Source: Oleispirillum sp963668495 (GTDB lineage: Bacteria; Pseudomonadota; Alphaproteobacteria; Rhodospirillales; Rhodospirillaceae). From it: a stretch of DNA of 64,000 bases. A program made the translations under genes and the position numbers. The DNA lies in the NCBI GenBank assembly GCA_963668495.1, contig OY764545.1, forward strand, positions 2,756,395 through 2,820,394, given 5' to 3'. This document shows, piece after piece, positions 27,235 through 36,613 of the stretch (position 1 is the first letter of the stretch; every line of letters starts with the position of its first letter). The notes beneath the pieces are model-generated. The model was not told where the DNA came from, made no database searches, and was given only the letters and a program-made list of their open reading frames with translations.

Positions 27235-28988
27235 TATTGCGCAACCTCCGTAGCAACAGACAGGATTGTGGCAGGGTTGGTGCTATCTCCGACGATGCGG
27301 ACAGTTGCGCCTTCTTCTCCGACGCGTCCGCCGCTCCAGCCCAAGAACCGCACGTTTCGCATTCCGGTAAATCTTTGTGCAGGCTTATCAAGCAGGTCTT
27401 GACCAAGCTTGCTTTTCACAAGCAGCCGTCCATTCACCGTAACGCCTGCCGTGTCGTGCATGCGGATTGCCGCTTTTGTAATGCGGTGCCGCCCGCCTGT
27501 AGCCATTCCGTCTTGCGTGCCTGTATCAACTGGCATGGTTTCGACCGCCCAATCGAAGGCAAACCCGACTTCAAGATTTTTAACGGGGTACGGTGTGAGA
27601 ACTTCGCCATTCGTGACAACAGTCTGACCAATCGGCGACCCATCACCAATCATGTCAACGGTTGCACCTTCAAGCCACGCAAAGCCGGACCATGTGTCTT
27701 TTTCGAATTCGGAAGATTGAGCGGATCCACAATCAAGTGCGCCGCTAAAATTGAGATATTCCAAAAACAGTCTGTCAACGCCCGCAATGTTACGACGGAC
27801 GAGGAAATACGGCACACCACCAACCACGGCAACGCGCAATACCTGCCCATCTGTGACAAGCAGGGTCCACCCGGTCATGTTTTGGCTTTTGCGACTGTTC
27901 AGGACAGCTACAGTGCCATCAGCACCGTTCACTACGTACAGGTGATTTGCACTATCTTGCTCGTTGCCAAGGCGAGCCGCCATTTCCACAGGCTTACGCA
28001 TCAACGATCCTGCAAGCAGGGCGATATCTTCGGCTTTGTAGGATTCGATCTCGTAGTTGTAGCTCAGCTCGTAGACGGAGCTGTGCCCGTTGTCGCTGTC
28101 CTTGATAAACAGGACAGACCCGTCAAGCTCTGCTGGTCGCGCAGCCGAAGCCGGAACCTCCGAAGATCGCCGGAGCATGAACGCACTCGGGGTAATGATC
28201 GTGTCGCTCGTACGGGCAAACAGGCCCCCGGATGTAAAGGCGAAGAAGCCGCTTAATGAATAAAGCTGTTGGACTGCGCACACGCGGTCATTGTCGAGCG
28301 TCATTTCAACGGCCTCATCATCCAGAGCATCCGCCGTAGTTTCGAAATCAAAGAACTTGCCCGACCGACTACCCCAGATGGTTTGGGGGCGTGACTTGGA
28401 GCCGCCGAAATACAAGCGGCCCTCGTGCAAAAACACCGACCGGGGCCATCCTCGCGTTGCCGACCACACAGGTTCGGGCGGGGTTGTCCCGGTGCCGTCA
28501 CCATCCCCATCAAAGTCATAGGTTGGGATGTTTTGCAGGGCTATATCGGATAATGCCCACGCCTCATGACTGCCTTGGCGCATTAACTTGGCAGGCGGGT
28601 GGTTGGGGTGAACGAGAATCAGCGTATCAAGGCTTTGCGTCCACGCGACAGACGGCACTTGGTCAGCCGTGTACGTGGTTTGCACCGTCGCTTTTTTGCT
28701 GCCGTCCGGCATATATACGTCTATAGCCTCGGCCCTAAGCACCAGCAGATACACCTGATCTGTCGAAAATTCGAAACGGATAAGCCGCGCACCGTCATTT
28801 GCTGCTGGTATCTCCGCCAGATATGACAAACCGGGGCGTATGCTGACACCACCATGAGGCAGCCCGAGAACATTTGTCAGGTCTTTGCCGCCCTGCTTGT
28901 ATGCCGCCACGTCAATGCGGGCCGCCATATTCGGGTCAAGCATGCCGCCTGAAAAGTTGGTCTGGATAGAGTTAATGCGCTGAACCAT
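27234..28988 (-). CDS. Tail tubular protein B (nozzle), T7 gp12-like
   Basis: A 584-residue protein opening QTNFSGGMLDPNMAARIDVAAYKQG, then GLPHGGVSIRPGLSYL and a GWPRSVFLHEGRLYFGGS segment, all typical of podovirus stabilisation/nozzle proteins. Predicted beta-propeller-like repeats fill the middle. It closes the tail tube with tubular protein A, encoded just upstream. Confidence 0.85.
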   Translation of the reverse strand: MVQRINSIQTNFSGGMLDPNMAARIDVAAYKQGGKDLTNVLGLPHGGVSIRPGLSYLAEIPAANDGARLIRFEFSTDQVYLLVLRAEAIDVYMPDGSKKATVQTTYTADQVPSVAWTQSLDTLILVHPNHPPAKLMRQGSHEAWALSDIALQNIPTYDFDGDGDGTGTTPPEPVWSATRGWPRSVFLHEGRLYFGGSKSRPQTIWGSRSGKFFDFETTADALDDEAVEMTLDNDRVCAVQQLYSLSGFFAFTSGGLFARTSDTIITPSAFMLRRSSEVPASAARPAELDGSVLFIKDSDNGHSSVYELSYNYEIESYKAEDIALLAGSLMRKPVEMAARLGNEQDSANHLYVVNGADGTVAVLNSRKSQNMTGWTLLVTDGQVLRVAVVGGVPYFLVRRNIAGVDRLFLEYLNFSGALDCGSAQSSEFEKDTWSGFAWLEGATVDMIGDGSPIGQTVVTNGEVLTPYPVKNLEVGFAFDWAVETMPVDTGTQDGMATGGRHRITKAAIRMHDTAGVTVNGRLLVKSKLGQDLLDKPAQRFTGMRNVRFLGWSGGRVGEEGATVRIVGDSTNPATILSVATEVAQ

Positions 28989-28991
28989 GCC

Positions 28992-29564
28992 TTACCTCAC
29001 ATTGATCAGCGTGTAGTCTTCGACGCGATTGGGGCTTTGTTGCTGCGCATCAATGTTCTTTGCCCGCTGGAACTCCATATCAGCCAGCTTCATTTGTAGT
29101 TCCGTGCGCGATGTGTTTTCCGTCAACGGCAGACACAACTCAGCAGCAACACGGCAAATCAACGCCTGATCAAAGAACGGCGGGAAGGTAGATTCCTGCG
29201 GACGGAAGATGTAGGTCAGCACGATGTTGTCAGCATCGGTATGGATGCGCCGCTCATGGATGCGATAGGACGCGCCACGTCCAATGTTGAGAGGCGACGT
29301 GCCGACACTCATCGCCCTTAGGAAATCCTCTGGAAGCTGGTAAGCGTTTGCAAAGTCGGCTACTGGGGCTGCCGCTATTTTGGCAAGCTCACGCTGCGCA
29401 GTGGCAAAACTCCACGGATACGCCGACAAAACCGCATCACGGACGCCGCTATAGAGCATCGACGCAACTTCGGCCTCTGCCGTGCCGTCTGAAAAGCTGG
29501 AAATAGGCTCGCAACCAATGCTCAATAATGCACGAGAACAAATCTGTATATCGGACAAAGCCAT
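28992..29564 (-). CDS. Tail tubular protein A (gatekeeper), T7 gp11-like
   Basis: A 190-residue protein (ICSRALLSIGCEPISSF, AYPWSFATAQREL, YQLPEDFLRA), the usual sequence pattern of the adaptor ring between portal and nozzle. It lies three bases from the nozzle gene. Upstream (29602-29617) a perfect 6-bp hairpin, with a GAAA loop on the transcribed strand, separates it from the head genes. Confidence 0.85.
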   Translation of the reverse strand: MALSDIQICSRALLSIGCEPISSFSDGTAEAEVASMLYSGVRDAVLSAYPWSFATAQRELAKIAAAPVADFANAYQLPEDFLRAMSVGTSPLNIGRGASYRIHERRIHTDADNIVLTYIFRPQESTFPPFFDQALICRVAAELCLPLTENTSRTELQMKLADMEFQRAKNIDAQQQSPNRVEDYTLINVR

Positions 29565-29646
29565 GGTGTAGCCTCACATATTGCCGGGGGATCCGTCCGC
29601 AGAGCGGTTTCCCGCTCCACGGTGATGATGATGGTCATGGAAGTCT

Positions 29647-29907
29647 TTAGGTCGCGTCTGCGGCACCGACAGCGGTCAAGTCGGTTACATCAACCACGCC
29701 ACCGGAGTTCTGGTTAACCACAGCAAGGCCGTATCCGTCGGAGGCGTTGATCATCATCCAATCGCCAACACGAAGAACGCCCGAGGCGTCGTTGAAATAT
29801 CCTTCCGCAACGATGCTTGCTTTTGCGTCGTCGCTTTTGTAGGCCCAGAGCCGTTGTGCGGCGCCGCCACCTGCAAGCAGCTCAAGTTTTTTGTTGTCGT
29901 GAGGCAT
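29647..29907 (-). CDS. Probable head decoration protein
   Basis: An 86-residue beta-rich protein with LWAYKSDDAKASIVAEGYFN and GVLRVGDWMMINASDG, a pattern common in small proteins encoded next to podovirus capsid genes. A head-surface role is inferred from position only. Confidence 0.5.
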   Translation of the reverse strand: MPHDNKKLELLAGGGAAQRLWAYKSDDAKASIVAEGYFNDASGVLRVGDWMMINASDGYGLAVVNQNSGGVVDVTDLTAVGAADAT

Positions 29908-29974
29908 AGCCCGAATCCTTTTCGTTTCAGCTCACCCTCATGCGAGGGCAGGCGACAATTGAGACAGCCGCGCG

Positions 29975-30805
29975 TTAAGCGATTGCGCTGTCCTCTTTGC
30001 ACTTGATTTTGATAATGCCCGCTTCATCAATCAGGCATGCGCCTTGGCTCATCATGTTGTTGATGAAGTGAGCGGCGTGGTCGCCGTGCCAAGTGATGTC
30101 AGACTTGACTTCCGCGCCGATTGCATGACCTGCGGCGGTTTTGTGGTACAGGAAGCAGTCACGGCTTACACCAGACAACGGGAGCCCGGTATGCATCATC
30201 CAGACAATGCCAAGCCACTTCCGAGTTTCGGTGCCTTTCAGCCACGGATATGCATCCCCAACAAAATCTGAATTCTTGAACTCATCAATGTTCAGGAGTT
30301 CGTTCCATTGGTGTGGACCAACGACCCCGAAACGCTGACCGTCGTCCGGCACATCGGCAGCGTTCAAGGCTTCAAAAGATTCCATCAGCTTGGCTTTGGT
30401 GAGGCCCGCCGTGTACGTACCGACCGCTTTGTTCGTCGCCTTGAGCGCCCCGATAATCAGGTCATCGGTTTTGCGGCCCAAAGCATATGCACCAGCATCG
30501 ACAAGGATTTTCTGTTCGTCGATATTGGTCTTGATTTCGTCCAGTTTATCGACCCAATCGGCTGCATAAAAATCGTGCAGGAAACACTCAACGTTGGTAT
30601 GATCAACGTCCATCGTCGGGACTTTGCCGTGTCGGGTTTTAGTAGCAGCTGTGCCAGTTCCAGCTTTTTGGAACGTCGTAGATGCGGCACCGTTGACGGT
30701 TTTGGTACGGACGGTGTTCCGCAGTTTTGCGCCCATGCGTTGATAGGCGACATGAACGTCGCGCTCGTACTGCTTGGTAAAGGCGACTGTAATTGATTGA
30801 CTCAT
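29975..30805 (-). CDS. Major capsid protein
   Basis: A 276-residue capsid protein, between the scaffold and tail genes. It contains MDVDHTNVECFLHDFYAADW, and RFGVVGPHQWNELLNIDEF with a following WLGIVWMMHTGLP, resembling capsid proteins of many temperate podoviruses. The start at MSQSITVAF (GAGGGCTTT upstream) is chosen over a start 13 codons earlier. A small hairpin (29935-29948, CCCTC-GCAT-GAGGG on the coding strand) follows and may limit readthrough. Confidence 0.82.
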   Translation of the reverse strand: MSQSITVAFTKQYERDVHVAYQRMGAKLRNTVRTKTVNGAASTTFQKAGTGTAATKTRHGKVPTMDVDHTNVECFLHDFYAADWVDKLDEIKTNIDEQKILVDAGAYALGRKTDDLIIGALKATNKAVGTYTAGLTKAKLMESFEALNAADVPDDGQRFGVVGPHQWNELLNIDEFKNSDFVGDAYPWLKGTETRKWLGIVWMMHTGLPLSGVSRDCFLYHKTAAGHAIGAEVKSDITWHGDHAAHFINNMMSQGACLIDEAGIIKIKCKEDSAIA

Positions 30806-31048
30806 GAGAAAGCCCTCGTAATCGTTGCGATACACCGAGGGCATAAAAAAGACGCATCAACCCTCGGGATTGTCACTAGCGGTGTGACTACCGGGCGATA
30901 CGTCGGGTCTGGGCCAAGATGGGCCGACGGCTGGATAACCAGCAAATCAGAGTATTGCAGGTCTGCAAACGCAGATAGGCCGCAATAGGTATAACCCACC
31001 ATATCGCGGCCCGCCTGTCAATACGTTTGACGTACAAAATAGCTACAA

Positions 31049-31864
31049 TTAGGCAACATCACCGGGGTAAAGCCGTGCCCACCCCTCTGTGACCTTTTTG
31101 CGTGTTGCCGGGTCGCCGGAAATGTACGCATCAGACGCCTGCAAAGCCCGGAGAGCATCTTCATCAAGCGCGGGTGACGTGGGAACCTTCGCCCCCGGAA
31201 TCATCGGAGACGGTGCTGCAAGCTTAGACTTGAGGTGGTGCAGCAAGATAATGCCGTCTGCCGTAGACGACACAGCATCAAGGGCTTGCATCATCGCCGG
31301 ATCATCACCAGCGACACCGCGCGACCAGTTCGCAAGGTCCGCCATGGTCTTGTCTGCGCCGTCACCAAAAGCCTGACCGACCTTTTGCAGTTCTGTCTCA
31401 CGGCTTGGCAACCCTGCAAGCCTACCGCCGAGATACAGCGCGATACCTTCGTTCAGCGCGTCCTGTGTCAGTCCATATTTCTTTGCCCATTCTTGCGCAC
31501 TCGCCGCAAGTGGATCATCGGCCGCGATAGATACGCCCTGATTGGCGAAATCCTCAGGCACGACGATTTCGTAGCTCTCCGGTGGTTCCGGGCGTTCCTC
31601 CGACAGCTTTTTACGGAGGTCAACGTTTGATTTGACTAAGGCCCCGATGTTTGCGGCCCCGGCCTCTGCGTCCCAATAGTTATCCGGGATTTCCAGCGTC
31701 TCGCCGTTGTATGTGATGGATCGCGGGTTGGGCTGTCCTTCCGGCACGGCTGGAGGCTGCACTCCCTCTGCCGGGGGCTGCGCGATAGGGGCGGATGCTG
31801 GCGGCAAAAGAGATTGCGGCTCTGCTGCTGCCGGGGGTGTGATTGGTTGTGCATTATCAGACAT
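31049..31864 (-). CDS. Capsid scaffolding protein
   Basis: A 271-residue acidic protein. A Pro/Ala-rich N-terminal ~45 residues is followed by helices, and the middle (DPLAASAQEWAKKYGLTQDAL) and charged C-terminus resemble podovirus assembly proteins. It lies between portal and capsid genes, the standard scaffold position. The 243-bp gap downstream, before the capsid start, holds a TTGACA box near 31018 on the minus strand, a possible but weak capsid promoter. Confidence 0.75.
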   Translation of the reverse strand: MSDNAQPITPPAAAEPQSLLPPASAPIAQPPAEGVQPPAVPEGQPNPRSITYNGETLEIPDNYWDAEAGAANIGALVKSNVDLRKKLSEERPEPPESYEIVVPEDFANQGVSIAADDPLAASAQEWAKKYGLTQDALNEGIALYLGGRLAGLPSRETELQKVGQAFGDGADKTMADLANWSRGVAGDDPAMMQALDAVSSTADGIILLHHLKSKLAAPSPMIPGAKVPTSPALDEDALRALQASDAYISGDPATRKKVTEGWARLYPGDVA

Positions 31865-31891
31865 GGGGGGATTGTCCTTTGTACGGTGTTG

Positions 31892-33505
31892 TTACTGTTT
31901 GGGCATCAGGCCAACGGCTTGCGCGCCCTGCCCTGCCTTGGTTGCGGCCTCGCCTGCTGCCGCAACGTCTTGCATCATTTGCATGGCCTGAGCCTGCTGC
32001 GCCTGCCGCTCACGCTCTTGCTGCACGTCCTCTGGGCTGCGCATATTGTCAGCCTTAAAGCCGTGAGCTTTGAGGAAACCTCGGATGTACCGCTCACGCT
32101 CAAGGAGCGTCATGGTGATTTCTGGGTCGATCTGCATTGCCATCATTAGGGCTTGCTGTTGCTCCTGCGCGTCGGAGATATCCTGATAACGGACCAGCGG
32201 AGACACGGGCACAGGCCGAACCTCGCGTTCACCCATATCAAATGGAGCAATGGCATATGGACTGCCCGCCATGCTTGGCGATGCCAAAATAGCAAGGCAC
32301 CGAGTAACCAACGGAAAGTCCAGCTCACTCAGTAGCCGCAAACTCATGGGGATATCGACCGCCATTTGATCAGCTCGACGTTCTCCCATTTCGTAGGCTG
32401 TCCGCGCTCCTGCATCCACTGGCGGCAAACTCGGCCCTTTGATTGCGTGTTCGATGTCTTGCTGTAGATCCTGCAACAGCAATTGCGACACATCGAACTT
32501 GCCAGGAGCTTCCAATGGTCGCAACCCTTCCGACCCGGCGGCCTTGGGGATGATCGCGCCGGGAACCAGCTTGATGTTTGCCGGGTTGAGTACGCCATCA
32601 TCTTCGGCCTGCCAAATCCCGGTGCAGGCAATGGAGGCATTTTTTAAGATCAGCTCCTTGGTCTTATTTGCCGTGGCAATGTCTGCCCGTGCATCCATAA
32701 CCGGGCCACGCCCCATAGTTTCCCCGGTGGCCTTATCCATACGGAAAACCACCCATGGCGAAGACTTGTAGGACCGCGTGACAATCCGGCACTCACCATC
32801 CAAAATAAACACGGCATAGTCATAGTCCCGTGTCTCTGTTTGCCATAGCGTCGCCTCGACGACCTTAAACGCGGCGTCCGGGTCGTCCTTGATGCGGTCA
32901 GCCTTATCGTCAGGAATTTTCGCATCGGGCCACCGTTCAAGGATGTCTCGCCCCGGTACGTCGAACTCACGGAACACCGTCCGAATTGTCCCGTCTGGGC
33001 TTTCTTCCGGCACGACTTGGGAAATCGGCACAGCTTCAAACCGCAACGGATCATCCGGCGTCCCTTCCTGAATTAGCAAGGCTCCAGTTGAAACCATGGC
33101 ATCGCCAAGGGCAAGCGGCACTTCCAAATGGAAATTGGATCGATCAATCGCCTTGTGAAACTTGCGCTCTGCGTCCTCGGCGTACTCTGCCCACTCTTGT
33201 GCGTCCGCTGGTCCAAGGTCATCCTCGTCCAGCGTATCGGGTAGAAAACGCGTCCAGTGCCGAAACGGTGGGAACAGATCACCGTGCAGCTTTGCCCGCT
33301 TCCATTTGGTGGCGCGCACCGCAGTACCGTCGAAAATCTCGGAATCCCGCTTACTGCCGCGCGTATGGATGTCAGGATCATCCTGATTGGGTAATGCCAG
33401 ACGGTATGTTTCGCGCAGCAGGCTGTCCCACTGCCGTCGCTTTGTCTCAGCCCGCGCAAACCTGCGCAATATCGGGTCTGAGTATTGCTCTTTTGCCGCA
33501 CTCAT
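31892..33505 (-). CDS. Portal (head-tail connector) protein
   Basis: A 537-residue portal of the T7 gp8 family (Head-tail_con). It shows FDGTAVRATKWKRAKLHGDLFPP near the N-terminus, EAVPISQVVPEESPDG, a long helix region, and the C-terminal Gln-rich tail QERERQAQQAQAMQMM. It forms the dodecameric DNA channel. The start overlaps the upstream stop. Confidence 0.9.
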   Translation of the reverse strand: MSAAKEQYSDPILRRFARAETKRRQWDSLLRETYRLALPNQDDPDIHTRGSKRDSEIFDGTAVRATKWKRAKLHGDLFPPFRHWTRFLPDTLDEDDLGPADAQEWAEYAEDAERKFHKAIDRSNFHLEVPLALGDAMVSTGALLIQEGTPDDPLRFEAVPISQVVPEESPDGTIRTVFREFDVPGRDILERWPDAKIPDDKADRIKDDPDAAFKVVEATLWQTETRDYDYAVFILDGECRIVTRSYKSSPWVVFRMDKATGETMGRGPVMDARADIATANKTKELILKNASIACTGIWQAEDDGVLNPANIKLVPGAIIPKAAGSEGLRPLEAPGKFDVSQLLLQDLQQDIEHAIKGPSLPPVDAGARTAYEMGERRADQMAVDIPMSLRLLSELDFPLVTRCLAILASPSMAGSPYAIAPFDMGEREVRPVPVSPLVRYQDISDAQEQQQALMMAMQIDPEITMTLLERERYIRGFLKAHGFKADNMRSPEDVQQERERQAQQAQAMQMMQDVAAAGEAATKAGQGAQAVGLMPKQ

Positions 33506-33711
33506 TAGTTGGCTCCAAGCTTGGTTTTTTGGGCATCAACACCCTGTTCCCCCGCGTAGGCAAACAGCGACCGACCAGATTGACCGGACCGAGCCGCGTT
33601 AAGCGCTGCTTTGTTCTTGGCCTCTGTCTTTTCCCGGTCATCCTTGGTCATTTTAAGCTGCTCCTCTGCCACGGAGGTGTCAGGCTTCTTGGGGTTAAAG
33701 ATTGCGGTCAT
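33505..33711 (-). CDS. Small phage protein before the portal
   Basis: A 68-residue charged protein (NPKKPDTSVAEEQLKMTKDD..., then AARSGQSGRSLFAYAGEQGV). Short Lys/Asp-rich proteins ending in a GRSLF-like motif often precede podovirus portal genes. The function is unknown. The start at 33711 overlaps the preceding stop (ATGA). Confidence 0.65.
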   Translation of the reverse strand: MTAIFNPKKPDTSVAEEQLKMTKDDREKTEAKNKAALNAARSGQSGRSLFAYAGEQGVDAQKTKLGAN

Positions 33712-34130
33712 TTTGCTTGTCCTTGCTGCTGTTGAAGATGTGTGTAGAGCTTGTAGGGGGTCCACCAAGGCCGTGACTTGCAGCCAATGACATGAGCCAC
33801 ATTGGTCACACAGGTATGAGCAATCCTCGGCATGACGCTTGTCCTGTCCTTGGCTTGCACCTCGATAACGGTTGCGGTCTGCATGATCGGATGGTTGGCA
33901 ATGTCGTCCATGACTGTATCCATCATTGCCAAATGGATTTGTGTGCTAGTGCTGCATGGGTTGTAGACGATCGCCACATCAGGGTTATGCGCCAACGGGT
34001 GGACCGCCTGAACATGCCGGAAACCGGGGCGGAGGAACCCAACGCACCACGCCAGAAACCGCTGCGACCACGTAGCGTCTGGTGAGCTTGTCTCAACGTC
34101 GCGGAAGATCAGCAACCAAGTATCCGTCAT
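33708..34130 (-). CDS. Permuted NlpC/P60-like papain-fold protein
   Basis: A 140-residue protein with a His in GFLRPGFRHVQAV (residue ~42) and a later Cys in CVTNVAHVIG followed by WWTPYKLYTHL. The order His-then-Cys with a downstream TP-x-x-L matches circularly permuted NlpC/P60 (YiiX-like) thiol hydrolases. A cell-wall or acyl/peptide substrate is possible. It lies between the large terminase and portal genes. The family call is from motif reading only. Confidence 0.45.
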   Translation of the reverse strand: MTDTWLLIFRDVETSSPDATWSQRFLAWCVGFLRPGFRHVQAVHPLAHNPDVAIVYNPCSTSTQIHLAMMDTVMDDIANHPIMQTATVIEVQAKDRTSVMPRIAHTCVTNVAHVIGCKSRPWWTPYKLYTHLQQQQGQAK

Positions 34131-35467
34131 CGCAGCACCCCGAAGCCTGTATCCGCAATAATCGGACGATTGCCGAGCTTGCCGCGTTCCCGTGCAACGG
34201 CACCATAACGGAACGCATCTGCGCCGTGGCTGGTCCAATCGTGGTATGGGGCATTCTTGAAATCGCGGGTCTTGTCGTTCCACTCCTTGCGATATTGGGA
34301 CAGAGCCTCAATGCCTCGACTGCACTTAGCCTCATCAAACCAGCAAGACGGCAACATGGAGCGCACAGCCTCGATACCGTCCTCAATGGACTGCGCCGGG
34401 GCCACGTCAAAGCGGATACCGAGCTTTGCGGCTGTCTCTTTCCGGCTTTTGCCCGTACCAAGCTCCCGCACTTCGATATCATGCGGTGCAATATGCCGAC
34501 CATAAACATAGGGCTTGGCCTGTAGCGCTTTCACGTAATACGGCAAGCCTTCGCCGCTGGCCTCCAAGTAGTCGATCAGGCGGACCTCAAGCCCCACCCG
34601 CTGCGCAAACCAAATAGACGTGCTGTCACCTACGCCCAAATCCCACCAAGTTTCGACGGGCAGCTTAGGATCATACGGCACGGAGCCAATACGCCCGTCC
34701 TTACGCGCCTGTTCCATCTGGCGACCGTAATACGCTCCAACCAATGCAGCATCAAAACTGCACCAGTATTCCTGACGTATCATTTCTTCAGCCATGCCTG
34801 ATTTTCTGTCCTCATCGATGGCTTCTGGTGTTGTAACGGGTTGACCGTCTGGGCGGCGCGTATCGTCCACGCTAAGCACTTGGGCAAACCATTCCGGGTT
34901 CTGCTGCGCCATTTGCAGCAACGTGTAGCCATGATTCCGCCCGCGTGGGGTGAAGATGAACACAGCCCATCCACCGTTTTCTGCCAAAATCGGGCGCACG
35001 TAATCCCATGCTGCCGGATCAGCCAGCGAATACTCAGAGAACACGACGCCTACGGGGTTTGCGCCCACAAGATTGTTGTAGTTGTCCGAGCCGCAAAGCT
35101 GCCAGACAGAGCCACACTTAAGCTCGATCTTCATTTCTTGCTTGTTGGTGGCTGCCCTGATTTCTGGCGGGAACACTTGCTTAAGGATATTGCGCCCGTC
35201 CCGGTCGATACCGTCCCATACAGCCTTACGTGCCTGCGTTGCCGTCGGCAACATGTGCCAGTACACACCAACGCGGCGATGTGCAGCGCAAGCCGTGAAG
35301 TTTAGGGCCGTTGAGTCCTTGCCACTCCGACGGTGCCAGACCAGCACAGCGCGCCCGCCTTGGCCTATGCTCCCAATGCGCAGGGTAACGTGCGGGTCCA
35401 TATACCGCAAAAACGGCAACTGGTAATCACGCGGGGACCACTCGTTAGGGAGATTGACCTCACTCAC
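34127..35467 (-). CDS. Terminase large subunit
   Basis: A 446-residue packaging motor. The ATPase part has LVWHRRSGKDS (Walker A) and GVVFSEYSLAD (Walker B with Glu). The nuclease part has WWDLGVGDSTSIWF, an HIAPHDIEVRE segment and HDWTSHGADAFRYG, giving the usual acidic triad. I propose a GTG start at 35467 with GGAGGGCGAG upstream, inside the end of the small-subunit gene; longer frames would overlap that gene further. Confidence 0.9.
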   Translation of the reverse strand: MSEVNLPNEWSPRDYQLPFLRYMDPHVTLRIGSIGQGGRAVLVWHRRSGKDSTALNFTACAAHRRVGVYWHMLPTATQARKAVWDGIDRDGRNILKQVFPPEIRAATNKQEMKIELKCGSVWQLCGSDNYNNLVGANPVGVVFSEYSLADPAAWDYVRPILAENGGWAVFIFTPRGRNHGYTLLQMAQQNPEWFAQVLSVDDTRRPDGQPVTTPEAIDEDRKSGMAEEMIRQEYWCSFDAALVGAYYGRQMEQARKDGRIGSVPYDPKLPVETWWDLGVGDSTSIWFAQRVGLEVRLIDYLEASGEGLPYYVKALQAKPYVYGRHIAPHDIEVRELGTGKSRKETAAKLGIRFDVAPAQSIEDGIEAVRSMLPSCWFDEAKCSRGIEALSQYRKEWNDKTRDFKNAPYHDWTSHGADAFRYGAVARERGKLGNRPIIADTGFGVLR

Positions 35468-35939
35468 CAGACTCGCCCTCCCAACTCTTAACGTTGATCC
35501 GCAACGGGCTGTCGTCATCGCCAGCAATAGCCATCCGGTCGCCGTACTTCTTGGGCTTCATACGTGCCGCATTCCATTTCCGAGCATCAACACGCAAGCG
35601 GCTACGCTGGATATTCTCGCCATTGACCTGCCATCCGACTTTTTTTCCATCAGCGTCGCGCCGCTCCATCCAGTCGTTAGAGCCGTCGTCGGCGATATCC
35701 AGCATTTCCTCGGCGAAATAATCGGCTCTTGCCTCAGTCGCGCGCGCGTACTGATTGCGAAAAATCTGCTTATCAGGATCGGCATCCTCTCGCTCGCCCT
35801 CTCCAACCCAACGAAGGACTGTCCCGGCGGAAGGCATATCATCATCCCGACAAATAGCCCGTAGGCTCTCGCCCTCAATCATACGGGAACAAATCGCATC
35901 AGCGAGTTCAGGGCAGAATTTCGTAGGTCTACCAACCAT
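35460..35939 (-). CDS. Terminase small subunit
   Basis: A 159-residue protein with an N-terminal helix-turn-helix (GRPTKFCPELADAICSRM, then SAGTVLRWVGE) and a coiled middle (YARATEARADYFAEEMLDIAD), as in small terminases that recognise the packaging site. It ends NVKSWEGESGE. It is coupled to the large subunit by overlap. Confidence 0.85.
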   Translation of the reverse strand: MVGRPTKFCPELADAICSRMIEGESLRAICRDDDMPSAGTVLRWVGEGEREDADPDKQIFRNQYARATEARADYFAEEMLDIADDGSNDWMERRDADGKKVGWQVNGENIQRSRLRVDARKWNAARMKPKKYGDRMAIAGDDDSPLRINVKSWEGESGE

Positions 35940-36613
35940 CACGCCACCCCCGCCGCTTTTGGCTCGCTATGTCCAGCCCATCCGCTATCAGTCCATAGAC
36001 CGTTGGTGTGGTTTTCCGGCTTCGGCGGGCGTTTAACAGCCCCGGCAATCATTTTTCGAACCGGTTGCGGATTGCGCCTTGCAGTATCGCGGCCTAACGT
36101 TCCGCGCCACTTTGCGACCATGGCGTCAACGACATCCTCAGGAATCCGTACATCAGGCTCGGCCCACCCCTGCCCCAGTTGCTTTACGGCTATCGGCTTG
36201 ACGTAATCCCTGATTTCCTTAGCCGGGACACCAGCCTCATGAATCCGTATGCCTTGGCGATCCTTCCAAGGAAACTCTCCTGCGTACTTTGCAGCAGCTG
36301 CATTGATCGCCCCTAAATTTCCTTCGCCCGTCCCGCCTTGGTGTGTGGTGCGTTCCGTTTGGATACGCTGAGCGGCAGACAGGTAATCGCAAATCTCCGG
36401 CGTCCAGTTGTTGCGTTTTTGGTCTTTGCGGTGTCCACGTCGGACCATGGTAAACGCCCCGGACAAAACATCTGCATCAAACCGCCCAAGGTCTTCGACA
36501 GCATCCTCAATCCACGCATTCCGTGTCGCTTCCGGGGTGATCGGTTTGTACCGGACCTCATGCGGAGCAACGATGTATTTGGTAATTTTGCTTGCCACAA
36601 ACACGTCAGTCAT
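35939..36613 (-). CDS. Phage protein, possible helicase loader or replisome organiser
   Basis: A 224-residue protein. Residues ~30-80 (WIEDAVEDLGRFDADVLSGA...RRGHRKDQ...WTPEICDYL) resemble the helical module of phage helicase-loader proteins, in which a similar pattern ends in P-x-x-x-EI. It directly follows the DUF1376 gene, itself a replication-type protein, which supports the idea. No ATPase motif is visible. The start at MTDVFV overlaps the upstream stop. Confidence 0.45.
   Translation of the reverse strand: MTDVFVASKITKYIVAPHEVRYKPITPEATRNAWIEDAVEDLGRFDADVLSGAFTMVRRGHRKDQKRNNWTPEICDYLSAAQRIQTERTTHQGGTGEGNLGAINAAAAKYAGEFPWKDRQGIRIHEAGVPAKEIRDYVKPIAVKQLGQGWAEPDVRIPEDVVDAMVAKWRGTLGRDTARRNPQPVRKMIAGAVKRPPKPENHTNGLWTDSGWAGHSEPKAAGVA

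Noticed and set aside
27222..28256. 344-codon plus-strand frame opposite the tail nozzle gene
   Set aside because: It mirrors the coding frame of a well-supported structural gene and has no recognisable motif.
31008..31035. Strong capsid promoter around TTGACA near 31018 (minus)
   Set aside because: No good -10 box at 16-18 bp; the nearest TTATAC-like string is about 21 bp away, so it is only mentioned in the scaffold entry.
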